This document shows positions 13,201 through 24,233 of a stretch of DNA of 64,000 bases, in pieces; position 1 is the stretch's first letter, and every line of letters starts with the position of its first letter. The stretch covers positions 577,714 to 641,713 of the forward strand of contig JANPWX010000097.1 in the NCBI GenBank assembly GCA_024734555.1. The letters run 5' to 3'. The DNA is from Trochalopteron elliotii. Taxonomy: Eukaryota; Chordata; Aves; Passeriformes; Leiothrichidae. Position numbers and translations under genes: made by a program. The notes beneath the pieces were generated by a model that made no database searches, was not told the DNA's origin, and worked only from the letters and a program-made list of their open reading frames with translations.

Positions 13201-13983
13201 TAAAGATTGCAAGATGCAAATCTGGAAAACACCTCTGCTACCAGCATTATCACAGCTTCTCATTGGCCTCCCCCAGACTTCCTTAGAAATGTATCACCAT
13301 TACTTCCAGACAGCTGATTTTTTTCTACTACTTCTTTGAAAGAACGATGAAAGCTGTGTAAGCTCATTAGCAGAGCATGTGTGTAGGCTTAAAATTACAG
13401 ATAATAGACATATGGTTGGAAAATCAGTAATTCCTTTACGTATTTGCCAAGACTTAGGTCAAGGTTCAGGGTTTCCTTTGCTCAAACTGGTGAAATCAGA
13501 AATACCTCCAGGTGTTCTGGGGAGAGCTTGCAGTGTACATGCAAGACAGGTGATGAGGCACAGTTATCTCAGTTGTCTTCTGCAAGAGCAAGCCATATTT
13601 ACTCTAAATTGCACCCAATTGTGGTGTGCTTTTCTTTTTGCGCATAAGCCAATCCTTTTTTTAATAGTTCTTGGTGTTTTCTATGCACTCTCATAGTCTG
13701 TTATTTGTAACATTACATTACATTCATTGTAATAAATTTTGATGTCACAACCCTGGCTTTTCATGTCAGTGAGATTAACAGTTAATGTATTGGAAAATAT
13801 TTGTGTGCTTGAAAGTAATCATCATTAAAAAAAATTACCTCCTTCCCACTCAAGAAGCACAGTTCTTATGAGTCACATCTGTATTTGTATAATCATTTCA
13901 TAAAAAGTAAAGTGACATAAATATGTGTAAGCAGTCAGATATTTAACAGAAAAATTCATCAAAAGGATGTTTTTTTTACCCAG
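10276..13983. other. Non-coding stretch, probably intronic
   Basis: No exon is supported. It holds a 27-base poly(A) run and otherwise unremarkable AT-rich sequence with frequent stops. It would be intron if the candidate exons on either side are real. Confidence 0.45.
11303..11329. repeat. Poly(A) run, 27 bases
   Basis: An uninterrupted run of 27 A lies between 'tttgtgtac' and 'ggcccactcc'. A retroposed tail was considered, but there is no recognisable body upstream and no flanking target duplication was seen. Confidence 0.93.
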
Positions 13984-14029
13984 GTTCACCAGCTGTTTCT
14001 TCATGATCATGGTTCTTCAGTTTTTGCTG
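13984..14029 (+). CDS. Candidate internal exon of gene A (speculative, hydrophobic)
   Basis: It is preceded by 'gatgttttttttacccag' and followed by 'gctg|gtaaca'. In the frame that needs two bases from upstream and ends on a codon boundary it reads FTSCFFMIMVLQFLL, which looks like part of a membrane-spanning helix. That frame joins in phase to both 9868-9929 and 14728-14806. A second frame (VHQLFLHDHGSSVFA) is also open but would not join to the next exon. At 46 bp the open frame proves nothing; the strong acceptor and phase agreement are the only support. Confidence 0.22.
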
Positions 14030-14727
14030 GTAACAAAGCCATGATCTTTAAATCCAGATCTTTGGGCATAGATCTAAGAGAGGATCTGAGGATTCATGCA
14101 GTTGTGCATCTTCATGGCATCAGGGTGGGGATCTGGAAGCAACAGTGGGGACAAAATCTACCCTTGCCTTTGTGTTTGCCTTGTTTCAAATGTGAAAGGC
14201 CAGCTCTGCCAGAGAAATTGCCTTGTCTCGACAAATGGGTCTTTCTCTGGCTGAGTGAGAGTGCCACTGATTGTTTGAGATGTTAACATGGGCAATTGTC
14301 ACCACTGCCCAGAGTGAGGCCACTGGCTGCTTGCATGTAGACTACTCTACAGCAGTGTGACAGCTCCCCACTACACCAAACATGGTCTGAGTACGTTTTG
14401 CTCCTTCCAAATTATTTTTATACATGTCTTAGAATATATATTCAGATACTTTTTCAGATGCTTTTCAGAATATTGTTTTAAAGCCAAATGAAAAATATTT
14501 TTCTCCTTTAAATCTCTCAGCAACTTTGTAGGTGAAGTTATTTCTTATTGTTCTTATTTTGTTGTCACAGTTGTTCACACTGATTTTTAAAGAATTATGA
14601 TCTGTGTGTATGAGCGTGTGTCACCCTTGCTTGTCCATGTTAGAGAAAGCAGCAGTAAATGTTACTGTATCTGGGGACTACAATAATTTGTCCTTTTGAC
14701 ATTGACTTAATTTTACACATTTTTCAG

Positions 14728-14806
14728 GAAGCTGAAATTGAACGAGCACCATGTTCTACTCCAAAAATCTCTTTTAGCCAGGTTCCCTCTATCAGGAACA
14801 ACAGAA
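14728..14806 (+). CDS. Penultimate coding exon of gene A (unidentified protein)
   Basis: A pyrimidine tract ending 'acacatttttcag' gives a good acceptor. The exon reads EAEIERAPCSTPKISFSQ, then VPSIRNNR, and ends one base into a codon at a 'gaa|gtgtgtga' donor. That base plus the first two of the exon at 15324 makes an Ile codon, so the junction keeps the frame. An earlier possible donor, 'ccag|gttccc' at 14780, would break phase. The peptide has a Ser/Thr/Pro-containing, probably flexible, character. The donor lacks the usual G at the last exon position, which is the main weakness. The family is not recognised. Confidence 0.45.
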
Positions 14807-14814
14807 GTGTGTGA

Positions 14815-14871
14815 ATAACTAATGCACATAACTAATGTGCTCAACTAATGCTGAGCAATCCCAAACTAATA
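14815..14871. repeat. Imperfect AACTAATG tandem motif
   Basis: Four spaced copies of AACTAAT(G/A) with variable 5-15 base separation follow the candidate donor at 14806. The array is degenerate and probably neutral. Confidence 0.5.
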
Positions 14872-15323
14872 CCTATTTAAAATTTCAAACCATAACAAGT
14901 CTAGATTAAGTAACTTTTTTAGAAAAGTGCTTATGCATCTGGGAATAGAATTTTGTCTTAAATAAGCAATGTTAAAGATAAAGAAGTAACCGTTTTAGAG
15001 GTGAACTGTTAGAGACAATCCATATTCATCTTACAAAAGAATATGTTTATTTTCATTAGGATTTTTGCTTAGATACTGAAGTAATGCATATATAAATTTT
15101 GAAAGCATATAAAGATGGAGCCTGAACAAACCCTTAAAGAGATGCCAAACCCATCCTGTTTTCAAATTCAGCTCTGTTTCATGTCACAGAACAAAGTTTC
15201 TAACAGGCACAGTAATTGACCAGCAATTGCAATTTCCTGTGTTGTTATTTTGAAGTGTAAGATGAAATTCAATATAATTATTTTCTTCTTTTCTTTTTTC
15301 TTTTTTTTTCTTTTATTAACCAG

Positions 15324-15478
15324 TTAATTTAGGTGATGGAATAGAATACAGCCAGCAGAAGCGTGAAAATATTGGAGTTCTCATTAAAGAGACACTGGAA
15401 CTCTTTGAACGCTACGGTGGAGAAAATGCCTACATAAACATTAAATACATGATCCCCACTTATGGGTCATGCATGTAA
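15324..15478 (+). CDS. Terminal coding exon of gene A (unidentified protein)
   Basis: This is the best-supported exon in the window. A long pyrimidine tract ending 'ttttattaaccag' provides a strong acceptor. The other two frames stop at once, and the remaining one is open for 50 codons to TAA at 15476-15478. The C-terminal peptide starts [17 protein letters not shown], continues through a helix-like stretch ending LELFERYGG, and finishes with a strand-like [18 protein letters not shown]. It is balanced in Gly, Glu, Tyr and Arg, unlike chance AT-rich frames. Two poly(A) signals follow in the next 500 bases. I could not place the sequence in a family from memory, and no signal or catalytic motif is visible in this fragment. 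Confidence 0.7.
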
Positions 15479-15772
15479 ACTGAATTATATTAAATGGGAT
15501 GATTCCATCTATGTGTGCTCTAAAAAAACTGTATCTGACTCTGTATTGCATCTTGTTAGTCATGCTTTATCTTCGCTACAGCTGCTAAAATAGTGGCTTC
15601 TGGGGCATTGGAATGTTAGCACTATTGTGAACAAGGCTTTCCAATACATAAATAGTGTCTGTTCCTTTGATTACAATGGTGTACTGTGCTTGTTTGTTCC
15701 CTGAAAGAATCACTCCTTTATAACAGAGCTGACTTGAACAAGAATCTGAGTTAAACCTTCACTTGTGTAGAC

Positions 15773-15778
15773 AATAAA
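15773..15778 (+). terminator. Poly(A) signal AATAAA (proximal), gene A
   Basis: A canonical hexamer about 295 bases after the stop codon of the terminal exon. A T-rich and TG-rich stretch follows within 40 bases, as expected of a cleavage region. Confidence 0.6.
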
Positions 15779-15961
15779 ACTATAATTTTCATACGCGATT
15801 CAGCAATCGCTGTTCTGTGTCCGCTTGCCCTGAGGGTGATGTCAGAGGCTGTAACAAGAAGAGTTTATGCTGACTGCTTAATAGGTGTTTGTCATGGAAG
15901 AGAAACACCAGTTCAGCAATGCCTCTCTAGCAGCTGTGCCGAATAATGTGCACTGACATAC

Positions 15962-15967
15962 AATAAA
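15962..15967 (+). terminator. Poly(A) signal AATAAA (distal), gene A
   Basis: A second canonical hexamer, 484 bases after the stop. Its cleavage site would fall near 15985. Confidence 0.5.
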
Positions 15968-15985
15968 ACTGTTGAATGTATATAC

Positions 15986-17017
15986 CAATTGCAGCAGGAA
16001 AATTTATATTTTCCATTATACAGCACTGTCATTAAATTAATCCAGGTTTCTTACACACTCCTGTTCTCAGCTTCCAGGTGTTTACTCATGGAACTTGGGT
16101 TCTTCTTGGTGAACATAAGGCACAAACACAGTTTTGAACAAAAGAAGCCCAGAAAAAAACTTGAGTAAATCAGATGGAAGATACAGCATAGAGAAAGTAT
16201 CAGTCCCTAGCTACGCTGTTAATGTGGGTAAACACAGAATATACACCTACATTTTTAAAGGGCACTTGGTGTTTTTGCAACTACGAGGTTGTTATTGCTT
16301 TTCTGTTATTATTATGGTGTGTATATGTGCAAACAATGTAACTATTGTTGCAGGAATCCCTTACAATTTCCTACCCAGTTAGTTTCCCCTTTGTACCTAT
16401 AACACAGAACTGATACAATCATGGATTTAAGCAAAGCTATTGAGATTTACTTGATTACTTTTTAAGCATTTCTCTGGAATAAACCTACAATAAAACCTAA
16501 AACAAAACAACAAAACAAAGAGTCAATTCTCAAAGACAAACATTTAAAATTATTGAGTCAGCTCAAAACAAACCAGAGATATGAACTTCGCCTAAAAACA
16601 TGAGATTTTTAAGAGTACTTTAAAAGACTTTGGGCTCATCTGGCTTTTATTATGTTTTCTGGAGCTCTTCAAATGTATGCAAGTTGCACTTTCAAGCATT
16701 TCACTGTAACTGCTAAGAGCCTGAAATACACTCTTTGGTGTTAGACACATGAGACATTTTCCAAGTGCTTATCCACATCCACATCCGTATCCATATCCAT
16801 ATTCACACCTTACAAGGCTTGCCCAAGTGAGAGACACAGCCCCTACGCTGCCCTGCTCTCTTGGATGCCTGCTGGAAGTGTGGGGAGCATCTTCCCACCT
16901 GCTGAAACTTTGAGCCATATCTGTCATTACATTGACATTAGAACTCGCCTTTTTCTGTTCTGTGGCATCTTCAGCCTGAGGATTTTCTTTTACTTTCTTC
17001 TCTTTCCTGCAAATGAA
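15986..17017. other. Intergenic stretch after gene A
   Basis: No exon is supported. Some A-rich sequence (16490-16520, 'aaaacaaaacaacaaaacaaag') and the hexamer array at 16771 are the only structure seen. Confidence 0.55.
16771..16807. repeat. Hexamer array (ATCCAC / ATCCRT)n, about six units
   Basis: Consecutive units ATCCAC, ATCCAC, ATCCGT, ATCCAT, ATCCAT, ATTCAC show a hexanucleotide repeat with substitutions at two positions. It lies 210 bp from the purine tract but is unrelated in sequence. Confidence 0.85.
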
Positions 17018-17299
<282 letters not shown>

Positions 17300-19051
17300 T
17301 GAAGAGTTTTGCTCTTTCCACTGCTTTGAGTGCACCTTCAAGTGATGCCACCAGCCACAGGCACTCATCAGCCCCTGATTAGTCTCCTCCATGGCTGCTG
17401 GAGGTGTGCCTTTTTCCCAGGCCCCAGAGGCATTTCTCTTCTGTGTGTTCTTTTGTTCTTCCTGAGTTTTGTTTTGCACAGTTTTTCCAGGGCTACCCTC
17501 AAGTCCCTGGAGTTAAGACAAGGTCTGTCCTGTGTCCAACATACACCTGTGATGGATAAGTACATCCAAAACTCTGCCTCATGTCTAGGGTATCGACAAA
17601 TCTTTCACCTTCTGGGCAGAAAGGGAGGTGAAGCCTGGCTGTAGGCCTATGCCTCTGGAAACTCAAGAGCTATGTCTTCAAACCTTGCAGCACAGAGGCT
17701 AGCTGGATAATGCAGGGTGGCACAAGCCATGTCTTCTTCTCCAAAAATGCCTTTCTGCACTGCCGCCCTGTCAGTATCCACACAGCCTTCGCTTACAGCT
17801 TCTCCCCATTTGCCTTGCATTGTCCCTGGCACCAATGAGCCATACTTTTTCATTTACTGACATCTATGGATTTGGTAACTGTGGCATTGCAGGTTTCCCA
17901 TGAGTACAGACTGTGCTGGAAAATAGCAGCTCAGAGGGAGCTGAGTTATTCAGCTCAGAAACAAACCAAGCCCTTCATAAAAGGAGAATTCCCAGGCCAC
18001 CTTTCACTCCTCAGCTATTTGTATTCTTTCCTTAAGAGAAAGTCCAGTACTGCTCTTTGCCTGAGATCAAAAAGCTCCTCAATAGCTGGCTTCAGTTCCC
18101 CTGACGCTGGGCTCCAGGCACAGAGCCCCTCGCAGAAGGGACTGTGGGGGAAAGGGCTCTCAGCCCTGGGTTTTCCCCATCCCATCACCCCTCTGCATTC
18201 CCAACAGCTCTGCCAAGGATGAGAAGTTTCAGGCTCCTCACCAGCCTTTGTAATTCTGTTCCCCGGCCCCCTCTTTTTACATCCCCTCCCCTTCAGCTCA
18301 ACTAGGACAAGACTGCTGACTGACAAAGTGACACCATGGAAAATGGGTACTTTGTGAAGCTGCAGACTTGCCCGGGCCTGATGCCCTCAGCCTTGTGCTC
18401 TTTCTTCAAGATTTCTTTCACAAGACATAGGTTCAACAAGGGGTGACCTTATGGTAAACCATAAGGGCAATAGAAGTCACGCATATTCACATCAGGAAAA
18501 ATAAGTTTTATAGAAAAGTGGTTTTATTTGCATATTCGGGATGAGAACGTTAGTCTCCATCAATACTACTCCTATGTCTGGTCCATTGATTTAAAGTGAA
18601 TGTTCTCCCATAACCTTGTTATTTCTAGGAGTTGGACTGATAAAAGGAAACATGATAAAACCCACAGGTTGGTAATTTAGAAACACTGAGAATAAAACTG
18701 TTTTAAGATGTCATTTCACTAAGTCAAACTGTAGGCCTTCCAACCTTGACAATGTCCCTTTGAGCATGATCAGCAGCATATTTATAGGCAATTACAGCAC
18801 AGCTCAGAGCACCTTATAAAACACAAGACCAAGGACTCAGGTGCTTAAGCATATGAGTAATATTATGTCATTCAATATACTACTTAGCTATCTTACTATG
18901 CTGAAAATAACAGAATTATGGTTCAAAAATAGTAACTGCCTCTCTTTTGACCAGGTCATGTAATTGTGGTCACTGATGTGAGGGGCAAACCAATCAACAA
19001 ATTTTAATTGTAATCCATTAAAAGGTACTCTGGGGCAGGTGTTTCAAGCAG

Positions 19052-19103
19052 TATAAATTAAGTGTAGAGGCATTAAGGCTAATTTGGCTTTACAGAAGTG
19101 ATG
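19052..19103 (+). promoter_or_regulatory. TATA-like element with downstream ATG (weak candidate)
   Basis: TATAAA at 19052-19057 sits about 30 bases before a point from which transcription could start and 49 bases before an ATG at 19101. The ATG opens a short hydrophobic frame, MWFVPYSGIFCCFLALQ, resembling a secretion leader. It meets TGA just before a good donor ('gatg|gtaagg' at 19157). The stop makes a coding first exon unlikely, so it may be coincidence. Confidence 0.12.
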
Positions 19104-19433
19104 TGGTTTGTGCCTTACTCTGGGATCTTCTGCTGCTTTCTAGCTCTCCAGTGATGGTAAGGTAAGGAGAATCAGTGAATGAATGTGTGGAAAGTTAAGT
19201 TGTAAGTGCTGGTTTTCTGAAACTACCTGTTTGAAATATCTCTGGTTTATTTTAATAATTATGTTAGGTTGGCTGGCAACTGTTTAGATTGAAGAAGAAA
19301 AAACGTGGTAACGTTAAGGGGGAAGAAAATGTACCTTTGACTGCCTTTGTTGTGCATGATCATGAAAACAAGCATAAAATAAAATATCTTTGATGATTCG
19401 TGTCCAAAGCTGTGTAAGGGAGTTCTGTAACCA

Positions 19434-19460
19434 GTGTCAGAGTTTAGGGAACTCTGACAC
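19434..19460. repeat. Perfect inverted repeat, 11-bp arms
   Basis: GTGTCAGAGTT and its exact reverse complement AACTCTGACAC flank a five-base loop (taggg). The element could extrude or fold as a short hairpin in RNA. Confidence 0.9.
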
Positions 19461-22261
19461 TTTACAAATTCTGGCAGGTGCTGCAGAGCAGTCACTGTGC
19501 AAGCTATTGTTCCACAGGACACTCCAAGTTTCCCAGATGAAGGTGATCAGGGGTAGGGGTGGCTGGGGCTGGGGCTCCTGCCCAGCTTGGGCTGGGGCTG
19601 CCCCTGGGCTCTTGCAGAGGGGCAGAGCCTGGCAGAGGATGGAGCAAGATGCTGCCAGCACTGGTGGCAGGGAGCCGGAGCCAGGCTTCTTGCTGGGAGC
19701 TTTCCAGTGTTTCAAAGAGATGGGGCTGCCAAAAAAGTTTGAAAAGAGCCTCCCAGGAGTCAAATACAAAAGGGCTGTGGGAAGTTGTAAGTGGGAGGGA
19801 AGGTATGGGACCATAGCTGGGAGGGTGTTTGTGTGGGGGGTGCGGGGAGGTGTAGCTGCAGCCAAGCAGGGCAAAAATAAAACGTTAGAGCAGACACTAT
19901 GTGCTTTCCTAATCCTGTCTGGAGACCCTCTGACTTCCAGAAGAGCATTCTCCAGTCTGAGGGGCTCTGCAGGCAGTGGGGCACATCACATTTTTCCACT
20001 CATCTGTAACATCCTGTGTTTTCTGCCTTTAAATAAAAGCAGTGATGTTTGTGGGAACTCCATAAAAAGCCTGTCTGCTTGCAACCTCTCAGAGCTGCTT
20101 TGTGCCTCCTGGAGACTGGGAGAGGAAGGTTTATGCCCTGGCAGGACAAGAAGTTCCCTGCCCTGGCCCCATAATCCTTCCGGCATGTGAGGGGAGGGAA
20201 GGGGAGTGTGTGTGGTGGGGCATATCTTAGCTGTTCTTGTTCTTGCCTAGCAAATCCAGCCCGGGTATGTCTGTGGGGCTCCTTGCTGAGAGCTCTCCCC
20301 TCCTTGGACAGTTGTGTGGTGGCTTCTGGTGAGGTGGGTGGAAGCCTGCTTGAGCAGAGACAGCAAACTGCAGCCTCAGGGAGGAGAGAATATGTTTCTT
20401 GCAGAAAAGGAAGTCAGGTTTGTGCTTCATGTCCCATTTGTGATGCCACAAATCAACAAATACTTTATTTTTTTACTAATGTCACTCAGGAGTGAGTTGA
20501 GCAGCTCTTGTGAACCCTGGCTCACAGGCCCCTGTGCTTTTGGTGTAGGCTCTGTGTGCAGCAGGACAGGGTCAGTGTGCCCAGAAGTGGGTGACACTGC
20601 TCCCCTCTCTGAGCTTCCTCATTTGCAGCAGAAGCACCTAATCCTGGCCACCCTGTTGTGGCACTTTCTGACCAGGAATGTGCCCTGAGTCCCCTTCCTC
20701 AAGGGGAAAGGAAAGGCTGCTCAGTGGTTGTTTTTTGTTGTTGTTGTTTCGGGGTTTTTTTGCTAACAGAGCCCCTCACATAGAGCAAAAGCCTTAAGCT
20801 ACAGAAGAATGGGTACCTTCATGGAAAATAAAGCTGAGGGCACAGCCATGTTGGCAAGGCTTGTCACCGGGGGCATTTCTGGGACCATGCCCTCTCTGCT
20901 GCTGCTGTGGGCACCCATGCACAAGAGCCCTCTGCATTTGCTGTGGTCTGGTGACCCTGACTGCTGAGGGTGTGGGGTGAGAGGGGATGAAATGGGAACT
21001 AATCCTAGTGCTTTCCAAATACTGACAGAGGTTAAATCCTAGCCTCCTTATTCTGCCTTGGTCAAGGTGGATTAATGCATTGAGGTAATAGGAAGAATGG
21101 GAGCACCTCAACAGAGCACCATAATGTTGGATCTTGTATGACATACCCTTAGTTTATCAAATGGTCTCAGCAATCCAAACTTCCTCTGTTCATGTGCATC
21201 AGCACAATGCTTTTGGAAAAAAAAGAGAAAAATCAGAGGTTTAGGTTGTTGGAGGGCAGAATGGAATCAGCTATATACCAGCTTGCTGCTGTATCTTGCT
21301 CTGCAGCAGTGGGAACATGCTGCTTGTGTTATGTCCTGCTTCTATAGCCAACTTGGTAGAAATTAATTTAACCTGCCATACTTCATGTGGCTGCAGTTAA
21401 GTGGATGGAGGCCTTTGGTAGCATACCCCTCTCCAATAAGTGTTGCAGCCACTGCAGCTCTGTGACTGCCACAGAGTCGTTCTGATCTTGCGTGAAATCA
21501 CATTGCTCTCTGATATGGGCATAGTGATCAAAGAAACCCTGTGCACAAACTCCTCAAAACACAAAAGATTAAAGGAAATCTCAAGGAGGTCTCCACATCA
21601 CAAGCACAGCCTGTCAACAACATGTATAGCAGTGTTGGATGATGAAGCCCACTGGGTATAGGCAGGAAAAATTAATGTCTGACATAAAGCATCTACCTCA
21701 TGTTGCACATTATTGCGTTAATCAGGGGGGCCGGCTTTCAATGTGTGGTCCATCCAGGTTTGTATTCAATTTCAATTTCTGCTTTCTGGGTGTAATTCCT
21801 AAGCTCTTCCCTAAGGAGCAATTACCAAAAAGCAGCTTGGCTTACCTAACTCTCACCCTAGAAGCAGGGAATGATATCCCTGCATCTGGCCATCTCCATC
21901 TTGTGCATTAGTCTCATTACTTCATTTTCATGTGTTTTTGCTTCCTGCTTCTCCTGGGTCCCTGTGGTGCTGTGCCGAGCTGGAAGAGATGCTGAGGGAT
22001 CTGTGTGGGTAGGGGGAAGCTGATGAGAAGAGACCAGGAGTGAGCAGCTATTCCGGCAAAGGCTTTTCCTTGACAGTTTATGTTTTGGAAAATGTGAGTT
22101 TTGGGGAACTTGTCTCTTTCTCCCAATACATTGCAGCATTATGAAGAAAGGAAATGGAGGAGGCCTTACCTTATTGCAGAGATGTTTTGCCTCAGCTACT
22201 GTCCAGGGAGTAGCTCTGGGGTGGGAAACATTAGCTCTGCTGCAGGTGGGTGACAGGAATA

Positions 22262-22304
22262 AGAGCAAATGGTGGGAAGCTCTTGGCTTCCCACCATTTG
22301 CTCT
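22262..22304. repeat. Perfect inverted repeat, 19-bp arms, 5-base loop
   Basis: The left arm AGAGCAAATGGTGGGAAGC at 22262-22280 is followed by TCTTG and then its exact reverse complement at 22286-22304. The last 12 bases of the right-arm motif (CACCATTTGCTC) occur again at about 22387-22398. There are no mismatches in either arm. Confidence 0.97.
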
Positions 22305-24215
22305 CATTGTGAGCACTTAGAGACTGCATTTGTTGAACTTTTGGAGCCCCTGCAGCTGCACATCACCATCCCCTGCCTCTCTGGGCCACCATTTGCTCCC
22401 CAGCTACAACCTGGGTTCTTCCTGCGACTGGGAATTTTCTGGGCTTTCTTTGACAGTGCCTTCCTAGGTTCTGCTCCTGAGGAGGGCCAGACAGGTGCCA
22501 CACTGCTGTGATATGAGGCAGCCTGGGACTCCTTCCCTCACTTCTTGTGTGACTTCCAAGGCCTGCTTGGAGCTGCTGATGCTGCTGGGAGGGCAGCACA
22601 TGTTCAACAGCCATCTTTTCCTCTGGGCACTGCCATCTCTGCCCCAGTGTACTCGTGGCACCATCCTGCCTCACTGGATGAGATGTCAGCATCAAAGCTA
22701 GGGTATCACCAGGCATCATGGAGCTGAGCCTTGCTGCTCCTAGCCACTGGCACAACCTGCTGGGCCTCTTTTGCCTTTTCCTGCATGGGCTGTTGGTGGT
22801 GTTTTCCCAGGCTGAAGCAAGACTCTTCCCCAGAACATGCTGAGCAAGCAACTCTGAGGTGGGTGGTCTGCAATTCCTCACCTCATTGGAAAGCAACTAA
22901 ATTCTTCCTGGGGTAAGGGGTGGAGGGGTGGGGGAAGAATATAATCTAGCAGAAATAGTACTTTAAACCACTACTGTAAGCCCAAAGATAAACCTCAGGT
23001 CTCTTTCAAAGTGCTCTTAGTACAGGGAGGGGAAACACCTTGAAGCTCTCGTTCAGCCCCACATTTCACAGTGTGAATTATTCCTCAGCTATTAACTGGA
23101 GGAACTTCATGCCTGACACATTTTTACTAACACTGAATCATCTATGTCTCTTGCAAAGGAAGAAATTGCTACTGCACTGCCTAAAGAATCAGAGTAAAGG
23201 GAACATCTGCTCTAAACTTCTTGCATCTGATTATTGCTTGCTATGCATTATTACTTACAGTAGTAATGTGACTAAATTAAAGCTTTCTTCTCTTGTGTGT
23301 GCTTTTTATGCATTGCTTTGGTATAAAATGTGTGGCTTGCTTCAAATCAACCTACAGCTAAAACTATGTCTGCACAGAGCTGAGCCCACGTGTACTTGGA
23401 TGCAATTAAGGGCACAATTGGAGCATTCTGAAAGATTCCCTTTAAAAGGCCTTTTGTTCACTCCCCCATAGGGGCTGGGTGTTATAAGCATGTTAAAATG
23501 CAACATTAAGGGGGGAAAAAGAAACCCTCTGTGAAGAATTCTGTAGAAGCAAAGCTATGTTTTCTGTAGCTTGGCAGCTGTCTGTATTCAAAGGCTGAGG
23601 AATGACTGGCATTGTGAGGGTGATGATAGTTTTGATAGGAATCCCCCGCATCACAAGAATGTTCCTAATGAAGGAGGAAAAGCCCACCAGAAACATTCCA
23701 GGGCTGTGAACCTGCAGGCAGCCAAAGCCAGCGTCCGAGCTGCTCTGCACAGACAACAGCAGCAAATCCAGTTGCTTCTGCAGAAGAAAGTGTTAGTGGT
23801 TATTTTTCTTTTCCTGCCTTTCTGAAGTGCATGCAGTCTTACCAATGAGCTTAACTGATTGAAAAAATATCTGCAAAATAAAGCCCTTGAACTTGCATGC
23901 CTAGAAACCTACCAGAGTCACGTGCACAGCAAAGGCCACGTATCTCACAAAATACCACAGCACTGCACAAAGGAGGTTTAAGAGCTCCAGTTGAATAAAG
24001 CTTTCTCTGTGAAATATTGTTATGGATCTACAAAGCAGTTAAACCCTCCTTCGGAAAAAAAAGTGTACATCTCTCACATTGTAGTGGCAGTGGTGTAACT
24101 ACCAGTGAGGCCTCATTAATAAAGTTTTTCTTCTTTATCAGTAGAAGGAAAAAAATAAATCCTCATTACAGAAAACAACTTTAAGTTAGTAAATTCTAAC
24201 CATTTGCTTTTAAAT

Positions 24216-24233
24216 TATATATATATATATATA
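24216..24233. repeat. (AT)n microsatellite
   Basis: Nine AT units lie between 'tttaaatt' and 'aagtctg'. Confidence 0.9.

Larger units (their letters stand above)
15479..15985 (+). other. 3' UTR of gene A
   Basis: This stretch runs from the stop codon to just past the second of two AATAAA hexamers, giving UTRs of roughly 315 or 505 bases depending on the site used. There are no competing exons inside. Confidence 0.55.

Noticed and set aside
22167..22247. Minus-strand segment with donor 'aataag|gtaaggc' and acceptor 'cccacctgcag'
   Set aside because: It is open and well bounded, but isolated in a stretch where chance frames are common. No partner exon was found.
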